Shown piece after piece: positions 30,919 to 37,735 of a stretch of 45,930 bases of DNA (within the stretch, counting starts at the first letter, position 1; every line of letters starts with the position of its first letter). The notes under the pieces are model-generated. The model saw nothing but the letters and a program-made list of their open reading frames with translations, was not told where the DNA came from and ran no database searches. This DNA is from a virus. Both the position numbers and the translations under genes were made by a program. The DNA lies in the IMG/VR virus record IMGVR_UViG_3300013306_000784, positions 1 through 45,930 of that record; one strand, written 5' to 3'.

Positions 30919-31391
30919 GCCGCAACCTCCGTCGCCATAGCGTTCGTGTATTTCTCCACCAAGTGGGAACGTGAGACGAACGCATCGACGACGAATCCTC
31001 CGAGATCGATTGCGAGCGGATCACCGTTACCTTGGCCGCGCGGCACGTAATACTTGCGATCCTCGCGGCCCTGGACCGGGTCAATCACGAAGTAACCCTC
31101 ATCGGTCACCTCAATCAGGATCTGGTGATTGCCAGCCTCGATATTGAGCGACGGCGCCGTGCAGAGATAAACGCCCTCGTCCGCCAGCGGCGGGTTGTCA
31201 ACACTGAAAAACGCCGTGTATTTGATCCCGAGGTATTCGAGCATTTCGCGCATGGTCAACTCGCCCTCGCGGTAAGAACTGTGCAACTCATCGATGACCT
31301 CGGCAGCAGGTCGACCGGCAAGCATCGCGAGGCACGTTGAAACGCAACTCACCGGGCAAGGTTGCATCTGCCGAACGATCAGCGGATTCAT
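30915..31391 (-). CDS. C39-like cysteine peptidase
   Basis: A 158-residue protein with the papain-like C39 layout. The N-terminus has RQMQPCPVSCVSTCLAMLAG (Gln in the oxyanion position and a Cys nucleophile among residues 12-20). GNHQILIEV has the His (~91), and YFVIDPVQGR has the Asp (~103). It has no transporter domain and no signal peptide. It is coupled by ATGA overlaps to both neighbours in the nin-like region. Substrate unknown; it could process a phage protein or act on a host target. Confidence 0.72.
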   Translation of the reverse strand: MNPLIVRQMQPCPVSCVSTCLAMLAGRPAAEVIDELHSSYREGELTMREMLEYLGIKYTAFFSVDNPPLADEGVYLCTAPSLNIEAGNHQILIEVTDEGYFVIDPVQGREDRKYYVPRGQGNGDPLAIDLGGFVVDAFVSRSHLVEKYTNAMATEVAA

Positions 31392-31846
31392 GGCTGCACC
31401 GCCTTGCCCAAGGCAGCGTCGATGGCGCGATCAAGTTCATCGCCAAATAGGCGGTATTCATGTGGGCCGATCCACTCGCTGACTTGGATGTTTGGGCCGG
31501 AACCGGTCTCAGCTCTCAACCACTGATACCGATCGGCGGCCTTGCGCAGCGCAGTGAGCTCTTCCGCGAATGCGGGCCCCTGCAGTTGATCCAGTTCTTG
31601 CTGCAAGCCTTCCTTCTCGGTCCTGTGGCAGTTCCGTTCGGCCGTGATGCTCAGCCGCCAAGTTTCAATATCCGAGCGCAGCGCCACATTTTCGGCCAAT
31701 AGCTCCAGTGCCACCTCCTCCACGGTCTTCTCCCCGAGGAATTCTTGCAGCGCCTCGGTGTTGCGCTTCCAGTCTGCGCAGTCGGCACGGTAGGACGCAG
31801 CTTCAGCCCACAGCAGCTTCTGGAGTTTTTGTTTGTCGACGGTCAT
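31388..31846 (-). CDS. Ead/Ea22-like early phage protein
   Basis: A 152-residue helical, acidic protein (EEVALELLAENVALRSDIET and on) with a strong coiled coil at residues ~40-105. A C-terminal RYQWLRAETG...GDELDRAIDAAL stretch is of the kind seen at the end of Ead/Ea22-like phage proteins. It overlaps both neighbours by 4 bp. Function unknown; these proteins are accessory early products. Confidence 0.6.
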   Translation of the reverse strand: MTVDKQKLQKLLWAEAASYRADCADWKRNTEALQEFLGEKTVEEVALELLAENVALRSDIETWRLSITAERNCHRTEKEGLQQELDQLQGPAFAEELTALRKAADRYQWLRAETGSGPNIQVSEWIGPHEYRLFGDELDRAIDAALGKAVQP

Positions 31847-32640
31847 TGAGCAGCGCTCCTTGCTTCCAATTGTTCGGCCTGCTGGATCAGCAGCTGCCGG
31901 CGATCAGCCAGCTCATTGGCTGCCAGAATTCGCAGTTCTGTTTTTTCCTCGGCCGATGCTTGGCGCATGGCAAGCATCGAGTCTTTCACCGCAGCGAGCC
32001 TCTCGCGCAGCTTTGGCGAAGGCCGCGCAACCTCACCGGTAAGAAGCGCGACGACAGCCCGTCCGTCTTCGGTAACCGGCGCGACACTCAAGTCGGCCAG
32101 GTACAACTGCCCCCGCTCATGTGGGATCCGTTGCATCTGCACGGCCTTGGTGATCGCCTGGGTGCGGCGGTTGGCGTCGAATCCAACCGACACATGCCAA
32201 TTGACGTTTTTGTTGTCCTCCCGAGCCTGCCCCACCAAGCGCTCGTAAGCACTATTGAACGCCATGCGTGCACCGACCTTGTCGCCGGCGTCGAGGACAG
32301 GCTTCGCCGCAGCCAAGGCGAGCTGGATTTCGTCGGTCAGAACCACGGTTTCGAACTCGTCGTTCGTCGTCATGGCGATTGCCCAAGCTTCGTCCTTGCC
32401 CGGGCGACCATCTGCAACCTGAACTCGCTGGAGGATGTCAGCCATGGCCAACTTGCCCTTCACTTCGAAGCGGCAAGCCTTCAGCGCGGCCTTTACCACC
32501 TGCACCGGGTAAGCACAGAGATCTTCGGCCATGATCGCCGCGGTGCCTGGGTTCATTTCCTGACCCATGGCCTCGGCGGTGGCGCAGATCGCTGCAGCGA
32601 GCCCGGCAACCTGCTGGTCGTGCATTTCAAAGGTACTCAT
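31843..32640 (-). CDS. Replication accessory protein, helicase-loader-like
   Basis: A 265-residue protein directly behind the O-like initiator (14-bp overlap), the slot of lambda P. The first ~75 residues resemble the G39P-type 'loader and inhibitor' fold: AAAICATAEAMG...AEDLCAYPVQVVKAALKACR...LAMADILQRV, with the YP...V..A....... pattern. The remainder is helical, with a coiled coil near the end (EERAKTELRI-like). Its likely role is to bring the host DnaB helicase to the origin. The identification is tentative. Confidence 0.5.
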   Translation of the reverse strand: MSTFEMHDQQVAGLAAAICATAEAMGQEMNPGTAAIMAEDLCAYPVQVVKAALKACRFEVKGKLAMADILQRVQVADGRPGKDEAWAIAMTTNDEFETVVLTDEIQLALAAAKPVLDAGDKVGARMAFNSAYERLVGQAREDNKNVNWHVSVGFDANRRTQAITKAVQMQRIPHERGQLYLADLSVAPVTEDGRAVVALLTGEVARPSPKLRERLAAVKDSMLAMRQASAEEKTELRILAANELADRRQLLIQQAEQLEARSAAQ

Positions 32641-33598
32641 TGCGCTCCCCTGCTTGGCGCTTGGCCAAGACCATTTGCGCGGCCTGCTCGGCGGCGGAGA
32701 CGTTCGCTTCAGTGCGCTCCATCTGGCGAGCCGTTGTCCCGTTGATGCGCTGACCGGTCACCCACTGGGTGTGGTAGCTCTCCGCGTTGGTCAGCAGTTC
32801 GTTGAGGCTGTGGCACTTGCGCAGGACGGCGGCATCGCTGGTTTTCAGGAAGTGCGCGGCGACGTGGTGGGCGACATCGGCGCCGAGGCGATCGACCAGT
32901 TGGCCGAGCTGGCCACCGACCTTGGCGTTCCACACGGGCCAGGTGCTGTAGCGCTTGCGGTAGGCCATGGCGTAGTTCGCCCAGACCTTGAAGGTTTTGC
33001 AGGACTGATCTTTTGGGCCTGGCATGTCAGCGGGAATCTCAACCCGTGGCGCATCGGTGCGATCAACAACCAGAATCAGATTGCGGGCCGGCTTGTCCGG
33101 GCTGCCTTGCAAGTCCTGACTGGTATCCTGATTGGTACCCTGATGATTGGTATCCTGATTTGTCGGAGATTTTTCCGACCCTTGCTCGGATTTTTCTCCG
33201 ACCTTGCTCGGATTTTTTTCCGAGGTAGATCGGATTTTTTTCCGACCTCCGTTCTTTGGTGGGGTCGGATATTTTTCCGACCCATCCAGCTTCTGGTTCC
33301 ACTCGATCGCCTTCTCGGTCAGGCGGAACAATGTGATGTTCGAAGTGCTGGAAAGCTCAATCAAACCCGCCTCTTCCAGGGCCTTCAGCATGCGGTAAGC
33401 AGTGTCTGGCTTGTCAGTGAGCAGCGGCAGCTCCTCAGTGATCTTGGCCTTACTCAGCGCGAAGAAGATCCCGTCGTCAGTCTTGATTGGCTTGGTCCAG
33501 CTCGGACAGCCGTAGACGAAGGCGAACAGCAGGGCCTGCTGAGAGTTCAGCCCCCACTCCAACGCCTTCACCTGATTGATCGTGACGGTGAATTGCAT
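32627..33598 (-). CDS. O-like replication initiator with internal origin repeats
   Basis: A 323-residue protein. Residues ~1-110 form a winged-helix DNA-binding domain (QVKALEWGLNSQQALLFAFV, ITEELPLLTDKPDTAYRMLK, LEEAGLIELSSTSNITLFRL), typical of phage replication proteins. A low-complexity linker follows at ~110-165 (SEKNPSKVGEKSEQG, NQDTNHQGTNQDTSQ), encoded by DNA repeats that look like iterons. The C-terminal domain (CKTFKVWANYAMAYRKRY...) probably contacts the helicase loader. Lambda O has the same plan, with ori iterons in the middle of the gene. Confidence 0.82.
   Translation of the reverse strand: MQFTVTINQVKALEWGLNSQQALLFAFVYGCPSWTKPIKTDDGIFFALSKAKITEELPLLTDKPDTAYRMLKALEEAGLIELSSTSNITLFRLTEKAIEWNQKLDGSEKYPTPPKNGGRKKIRSTSEKNPSKVGEKSEQGSEKSPTNQDTNHQGTNQDTSQDLQGSPDKPARNLILVVDRTDAPRVEIPADMPGPKDQSCKTFKVWANYAMAYRKRYSTWPVWNAKVGGQLGQLVDRLGADVAHHVAAHFLKTSDAAVLRKCHSLNELLTNAESYHTQWVTGQRINGTTARQMERTEANVSAAEQAAQMVLAKRQAGERNEYL
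33121..33157. repeat. Three direct repeats TGGTATCCTG in the O-like gene
   Basis: TGGTATCCTG at 33121-33130, TGGTACCCTG at 33133-33142 and TGGTATCCTG at 33148-33157. They lie next to the iteron array and encode the NQDT repeats of the linker. Confidence 0.7.
33163..33280. repeat. Five iterons, candidate phage replication origin
   Basis: Five near-identical 16-bp imperfect palindromes of the form TCGGATTTTTTTCCGA start at 33163, 33186, 33208, 33230 and 33265. The first four are 22-23 bp apart, about two helical turns; the fifth is 35 bp on. Each has TCGGA and TCCGA arms around a T-rich centre. They lie in the linker region of the O-like gene, matching the iteron position in lambda ori. Confidence 0.85.
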
Positions 33599-33599
33599 A

Positions 33600-34406
33600 T
33601 CAGGCTTTCCCGACCAGTTTGGCCAATTCAGGGAAACGATCCACGTACCAGTGAGGCTGTGTCTCGCGTGGGGATTGGGGGTTGGTCAGGTTCTTCCCGT
33701 AGGTCATGCCCTTCTCGGTCACCGACCAGAACGGAACCATTTCCTGTTTGGAGTTCTTGCGCTGGAGCTGCTTCAGAAAGCCTTTGGTTTCCAGTGCGCG
33801 GTTGAACGCAGCAGGTGAAACGCGAATGCCGTTGTCTTTCAGCAAGGCCGTGGCTGACTTGGTGGGCATAGAGGATCCGCCGGTAGCATCTGGCGCGGCG
33901 TCGACGGCGTAGCCTGGGAGAAACTTCGGGTCAAGACCGTTGTTCTCGGCGATCTTCGTGAGCATGGCCATCTGGCAGGATGGAGCCGGCTTCAGCAGGC
34001 GCGTAAAGCACTCCATGATGGCGATCTCGCCAACGACCTTGGTGCCATTGAGCAGAACCTGCTCGCGGGCGCCCTGCTGCTGCTCCAACTCCCGCCAACG
34101 ACGAATCACCTTCATGCGCATCGGGGCGCTGTATCCGGTGAGCAGGCAGTCGGTGTGTTCGCGGTCGAGCATGTATTCGACCTGCTCCCGGTTTTGACCG
34201 TCCAGATAGATGTGCTCAAAACTGAGTACATCTAATTTCAGTTCTTTCAGCATCGCAACGATGTCGCGCTTCACGTTGGCGTGACGCTTGCCGGTGACGT
34301 TAGCGATCTCGCGGGAGGACATCGTGGTACGCGACACGTTTTCAGAACTCGAAAAACGTGTCGCGACACTGTTGGGGGTATTGCTTGAAGTAGGTTGGCT
34401 ATGCAT
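33600..34406 (-). CDS. Rha family phage regulatory protein
   Basis: A 268-residue protein. The pRha domain is clear at residues ~28-105: MSSREIANVTGKRHANVKRD, FEHIYLDGQNREQVEYMLDR, and LTGYSAPMRMKVIRRWRELE. The C-terminal ~150 residues (AIMECFTRLLKPAPSCQMAM, LLKDNGIRVSPAAFNRALET) resemble KilA-C/antirepressor-type DNA-binding domains. ATG 34406 has GAGG six bases upstream; the frame opens earlier but crosses a terminator. Rha proteins interfere with growth in some hosts and are usually regulatory. Two copies of a GTGTCGCGACAC-type palindrome lie in the first 25 codons. Confidence 0.85.
   Translation of the reverse strand: MHSQPTSSNTPNSVATRFSSSENVSRTTMSSREIANVTGKRHANVKRDIVAMLKELKLDVLSFEHIYLDGQNREQVEYMLDREHTDCLLTGYSAPMRMKVIRRWRELEQQQGAREQVLLNGTKVVGEIAIMECFTRLLKPAPSCQMAMLTKIAENNGLDPKFLPGYAVDAAPDATGGSSMPTKSATALLKDNGIRVSPAAFNRALETKGFLKQLQRKNSKQEMVPFWSVTEKGMTYGKNLTNPQSPRETQPHWYVDRFPELAKLVGKA
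34329..34369. repeat. Inverted repeat and GTGTCGCGACAC palindrome in rha
   Basis: The arms CGCGACACGTTTT and AAAACGTGTCGCG are a 13-bp inverted repeat around a 10-bp spacer. The right arm runs into the perfect palindrome GTGTCGCGACAC (34358-34369), which also occurs at 27299-27310. It may be an operator or an RNA hairpin near the rha start. Confidence 0.55.
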
Positions 34407-34434
34407 AATCGGCCTCATCAAGTGGTAATGAATT

Positions 34435-34460
34435 AGCCGGGGCGCAATCCCGGCTTTTTT
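34435..34460 (+). terminator. Plus-strand intrinsic terminator between rha and the CII-slot gene
   Basis: Stem AGCCGGG / CCCGGCT with a 7-nt loop, followed by six T on the plus strand. All nearby genes are read on the minus strand, so in this direction it would stop only antisense transcripts. On the minus strand the stem lacks a following T-run. Confidence 0.55.
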
Positions 34461-34471
34461 GTGCCTGCGAT

Positions 34472-35089
34472 TCAGGCAAGCTTCAAATTCGGTTTGTGTT
34501 TCGCAAGCAGGGTTTCGGCCTTCCGTCCTAACTCTCCCGCCCGAGCCTCGACCTGACGGCATTGCTCAGCGAACGCTGGCAGATGCGGCAAGTCCTCTTC
34601 GCACATCACTTGGTCGTCAAAGACTTCGCTGCCGGTATCGATCACATCGCCCAGCGCGCGGATCAGCGCACCGAAGCTTTTGTTGGCGCATTGGTTGCTC
34701 TGCATCTGGCGGGCGCCAGTGAGGCCGTGGCGACCGGCCAGTTCGTTAATGCAGTTGTCGCGGTACTCTGGCTCCACAGCGTTTACCCAGGACTCCTCAA
34801 GCCAAGACGGCATTTCCTGATCACCGGACAGCCAGCGCTGCACACGCTTCAGCCAGCGGCCTGTAGCCTTCACGAATTCACCAACGTCGTTCAGGCGCGC
34901 CAACTCATCAAAGTCCGGAACCTTTGCCTGCACGCCTTTCACTGCTGGAACTCGCAGGCAGATCTCCCGGCTCAAGGCTTGGGCGAAATCGTCCTGACTC
35001 AAGCTGGTGCGTGCGATCTGGTTTTGAGCGTGGGCGACCAGCACTTGGTCGCGGGTTTGGGCGCTATGTCTTGGACTGGACGTTTCCAT
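34472..35089 (-). CDS. Unknown early regulator in the CII slot
   Basis: A 205-residue helical, soluble protein directly after cro in the PR operon, the place of lambda cII. It has a helical N-terminus (SLSQDDFAQALSREICLRV), Trp-rich central helices (FVKATGRWLKRVQRWLSGDQ), a Cys-containing GLTGARQMQSNQCANKSF stretch and a helical Lys/Arg/Ala C-terminus. I see no convincing helix-turn-helix and do not recognise the family. ATG 35089 follows a weak AGAG-type ribosome site. Confidence 0.55.
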   Translation of the reverse strand: METSSPRHSAQTRDQVLVAHAQNQIARTSLSQDDFAQALSREICLRVPAVKGVQAKVPDFDELARLNDVGEFVKATGRWLKRVQRWLSGDQEMPSWLEESWVNAVEPEYRDNCINELAGRHGLTGARQMQSNQCANKSFGALIRALGDVIDTGSEVFDDQVMCEEDLPHLPAFAEQCRQVEARAGELGRKAETLLAKHKPNLKLA

Positions 35090-35143
35090 GGGGACTGCTC
35101 TCTTCTAATCTGGCTTCAACGGATTGGCGGACAGGGATGTCGC

Positions 35144-35359
35144 TTAGGCGGCCATCTCGGCCCAAGGAAACGACGGACACAGCTTTTCTTTTTTGAAAGC
35201 ACCTTCGGTCAGCGCCTCCGCTCGTTTGGCAATAACCGGAGACATGCCGTGCTTCCCCCGAACCCAACCGGAAACGGTGCTTTGATCAACCTTGAGCTTT
35301 TCGGCGGTGGCCTCCTGGGTGCCGAAGTAGTCAACGAGGCCCTTGTAAATTGCGTTCAT
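35144..35359 (-). CDS. cro: Cro-like repressor (YdaS type)
   Basis: A 71-residue protein from ATG 35359, with GGAGGGG upstream. The helix-turn-helix TQEATAEKLKVDQSTVSGWV (residues ~13-32) is of the YdaS/Cro type, followed by RGKHGMSPVIAKRAEALTEG. It is the first gene of the rightward-equivalent early operon (minus strand) and faces cI across the operator region, as in lambda. It should bind the same operators to shut off cI and moderate early transcription. The open frame to 35533 runs into the operators and cI and is not used. Confidence 0.85.
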   Translation of the reverse strand: MNAIYKGLVDYFGTQEATAEKLKVDQSTVSGWVRGKHGMSPVIAKRAEALTEGAFKKEKLCPSFPWAEMAA

Positions 35360-35370
35360 GATGCCCCTCC

Positions 35371-35437
35371 ATACGGGAATTCCCATATAGTAGATTACGG
35401 GAATACCGATTTGCAACCATATGGGCGCTCCCGTAAT
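35371..35437. promoter_or_regulatory. OR: three repressor operators
   Basis: Three copies of a TAYGGGAnnTCCCRTA-like site: ATACGGGAATTCCCATAT (35371-35388), TTACGGGAATACCGAT (35395-35410) and ATATGGGCGCTCCCGTAAT (35419-35437). The centres are 24 bp apart, so all three lie on similar faces of the helix. The same motif occurs twice more at 38230-38273. This is a three-site switch like lambda OR. Confidence 0.88.
35387..35416 (-). promoter_or_regulatory. PR promoter for cro
   Basis: On the minus strand, -35 TTGCAA (35416-35411) and -10 TACTAT (35392-35387) stand 18 bp apart. The -10 overlaps the left operator and the spacer contains the middle operator, so repressor binding would block it. Confidence 0.75.
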
Positions 35438-35439
35438 AC
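35411..35439 (+). promoter_or_regulatory. PRM promoter for the cI operon, leaderless
   Basis: -35 TTGCAA (35411-35416) and -10 TAATAC (35434-35439) with a 17-bp spacer. TTGCAA is its own reverse complement and also serves PR. Transcription would start at about 35446-35447, on the cI ATG itself, so the message may be leaderless as in lambda PRM. The GGAGG directly touching the ATG is too close to be a normal ribosome site. The right operator covers the -10. Confidence 0.68.
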
Positions 35440-35446
35440 TTGGAGG

Positions 35447-35986
35447 ATGGAATTCAAAGACCGTCTGAAGGCAGCCAGAAAACACGCGAAGCTCAATCAG
35501 GGCGAACTCGCGATCCTTGCTGGCATCACCCAAACATCGATATCAGACCTAGAACGTGGAAAATCAAAGGGAACGTCCTTTGCCGCGCAGATAGCAGCTA
35601 TCTGTAACGTTTCGACCATGTGGCTCGTAACCGGCAAGGGAAAGATGCTCGACGAATCAGTTGCGGTGGATGAGTTCATGTCCACCAGAGACAGGCTCGA
35701 CCGTAACCTACTGGGTCTATCCGACTTAACGCTGGTTGACCATGGCGATGCGCAGGTAGAAAGGCATGCTGCCGATCTCGCAATGTTGGCGAGTCCTCGA
35801 TCACAAGCTGCCCTGAAGAGAATTGTTGAAGCCGCTGGGTCTGGGCGCCTGACCGAAGCGGATGTTGTACTGCTTGAAAAGATCGCCGAGCGTATCGCCG
35901 GCAAACCTGTGACTACTAAGGAAGGGGCGAACGCCCGGATCGCAAGGAAGATCAAGAATGCCCCTCAAGATTCTGACCGAAGATGA
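35447..35986 (+). CDS. cI: CI-like repressor without a cleavage domain
   Basis: A 179-residue repressor. The N-terminal XRE-type helix-turn-helix is GELAILAGITQTSISDLERG (residues ~20-39), preceded by MEFKDRLKAARKHAKLNQ, a standard CI opening. Residues ~80-179 are helical and charged (RSQAALKRIVEAAGSGRLTE, VVLLEKIAERIAGK) and show no S24/LexA peptidase motifs (no A-G cleavage site, no Ser/Lys dyad), so RecA-driven self-cleavage is not expected. The gene starts at the edge of the operators and overlaps the HipA-like kinase by 29 bp. The layout also recalls HipB-HipA pairs. Confidence 0.85.
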   Translation: MEFKDRLKAARKHAKLNQGELAILAGITQTSISDLERGKSKGTSFAAQIAAICNVSTMWLVTGKGKMLDESVAVDEFMSTRDRLDRNLLGLSDLTLVDHGDAQVERHAADLAMLASPRSQAALKRIVEAAGSGRLTEADVVLLEKIAERIAGKPVTTKEGANARIARKIKNAPQDSDRR

Positions 35987-36797
35987 CTACCACGGCTCCG
36001 CTCCTGGGGCAGTAGTTACCGACGGTATCCTCGCTCACACCCACATTGCTTTGCTGGAGACGGTCCGTGACCAGGCTCCAGTTCGTTGCTACGTCAAAAT
36101 GTATCCGGACATGGCGGGCGATCGCGAGCATCGCGGCATAGTCAATGAGATGATCGGACATATCCTTGGGTCAATATTCGGCGTTCAGGTTCCCAAAAAC
36201 GCCGGCCTCATCACTTTGAACGCGGCGCAGTTAACAAATCGCCCTTCGTGGTCAGATGAGGATAGCGACCTGGTAGGCTGGTGGGTGCAGGACGCGGCAG
36301 CCCCATCCCTCAAGGCTCACTACAGCCTTGAAGGAGTGGAACTGACACCGAGGGCTATTGAAAGACTTGCCCAGGCTCGCGCGGAGCTGGCGAAGAGCGA
36401 CCAAGTCAACATGATCATCGCTTTCGATACCATCATCGCCAACGTCGACAGAAATTTAGGAAATCTCCTACGGATTAAGGCGTCCAAGTACCTTATGATC
36501 GACCACGGGCTCTGCCTTTCCAGCGATGATTGGCTGGCGGAAGAGCTCGATCCGGAGAAGAATTTTGTGAACAAGCTGCACGATTTCATAGGCACGGACG
36601 CCATGTTCCTACCTTTCAGGCACGCTACTATCAGCGCGCACGAGAAGCTGGCCGCTAATATAGAACCAGCGATAGGGGCGTTGCAGGAATGGCTGCCGTA
36701 TGCCATTGATCATCGGGACTGCGCAGCCGTAGAACGATTCATCCGGCGCCGAGCAGATACCGGGACCGCAACCAAACGCATGGGGTTGTTCATATGA
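35958..36797 (+). CDS. HipA-like kinase (HipA_2 type)
   Basis: A 279-residue kinase-fold protein. Visible kinase elements: ATP-binding Lys47 in VRCYVKMYP, helix-C Glu64 in IVNEMIG, the catalytic loop NVDRNLGN (Asp164, Asn169) and the metal-binding IDHG (Asp182), which takes the place of DFG. This matches HipA-type Ser/Thr kinases, and the length fits the short HipA_2 form rather than full HipA (440). AAGGAAG lies upstream of the ATG. It is translated with the CI-like repressor, so it is made in the lysogen. A superinfection-exclusion or dormancy role is inferred. Confidence 0.82.
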   Translation: MPLKILTEDDYHGSAPGAVVTDGILAHTHIALLETVRDQAPVRCYVKMYPDMAGDREHRGIVNEMIGHILGSIFGVQVPKNAGLITLNAAQLTNRPSWSDEDSDLVGWWVQDAAAPSLKAHYSLEGVELTPRAIERLAQARAELAKSDQVNMIIAFDTIIANVDRNLGNLLRIKASKYLMIDHGLCLSSDDWLAEELDPEKNFVNKLHDFIGTDAMFLPFRHATISAHEKLAANIEPAIGALQEWLPYAIDHRDCAAVERFIRRRADTGTATKRMGLFI

Positions 36798-37711
36798 GCA
36801 GCAACTCGAGATTAATCCTGAATCTGTCAACTGGAACTGGCAAGACCAGCACAGCTATACGGAACCCCGTGCGCGGAAAATGGCTTAACATTCGATTAAA
36901 GCCAGATATATTTTCCGGAGAACTGTTCAATATCGGCGTTGGCTTTATCGATAATAATGGCACCCTACACAGCCAATTTACCGATGACTTGAGCCGTCTC
37001 CAATGCCTGTTCGATGACAGGATTGATTTACAGGAAATGGCATTCATCGTTGATCTTGCAGCATCCCAATACGATAGAGCCGCATTCGACGAAATAAAAG
37101 ATAAGACAATAAGCCCACAGATAATACTGGGAGAACCATCATACGCTTCTGGAAAGACTATAGGATCTATATTAAATCAGTTTTATGATGAGACAATTTC
37201 CCTAAAACCATTCGGCGAAGACTCCAAAACAAGAAGGCCTCGATTTGCTAGTTCTAGTACAGAATCTGTGCGATCTGAGGTTTTCAATTGGCTAAGACTC
37301 CAGCATCCATTGTTAGCGAAGGAAATAATACCATCCAACTCTCAGTTTGTGATTCAGACCAGTGACAATGGGGTCCAGCAAAGGCATACCGTAGAGCTGC
37401 CGCTGCGGGCACCAGGTAGGGCCGCCGGCACAATAGTTTCTGCGAATTGCAAGACAGCACCAACGGCTGAATTACGAATACTACAAGCAGCGATGAACAT
37501 TCATACTGCGGTGAGGCATTTGGAGGGAGAGGATTGCGGTCTTTTCATTCTGCGCCCTGGCGATAACTCGGCTCTTCCAAGATCAACACTTGATAGATTT
37601 GATGACTTGATCGATGAGAGCGTTTGGAAGTTGCGTGATGCTGGTGTTTACGTTGGAGTTGAAGACTCAATAGAAGGTCTGGGGAAAGAGATCGTAGGCT
37701 GGGCGGCGTAG
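36794..37711 (+). CDS. DUF3037-like partner of the HipA-like kinase
   Basis: A 305-residue protein overlapping the kinase stop by 4 bp (ATGA). The N-terminal part has the pattern PVRGKWLNIRLKPDIFSGEL and FNIGVGFIDNNG...RLQCLFDD, similar to DUF3037, the usual neighbour of HipA_2 kinases ('vrGEfvNvGvvl......rl..lf'). The rest is not recognised. The run STGTGKTSTA near the N-terminus looks like a P-loop but lacks the first Gly. The gene is more AT-rich than the phage core. It may regulate or direct the kinase. Confidence 0.55.
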   Translation: MSSNSRLILNLSTGTGKTSTAIRNPVRGKWLNIRLKPDIFSGELFNIGVGFIDNNGTLHSQFTDDLSRLQCLFDDRIDLQEMAFIVDLAASQYDRAAFDEIKDKTISPQIILGEPSYASGKTIGSILNQFYDETISLKPFGEDSKTRRPRFASSSTESVRSEVFNWLRLQHPLLAKEIIPSNSQFVIQTSDNGVQQRHTVELPLRAPGRAAGTIVSANCKTAPTAELRILQAAMNIHTAVRHLEGEDCGLFILRPGDNSALPRSTLDRFDDLIDESVWKLRDAGVYVGVEDSIEGLGKEIVGWAA

Positions 37712-37735
37712 AGCTTAATATATCGGAAAGGACGC

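Noticed and set aside
36815-36850. P-loop-like STGTGKTSTA in the DUF3037-like protein
   Set aside because: The first Gly of G-x4-GK[ST] is missing and no Walker B region follows; probably chance.
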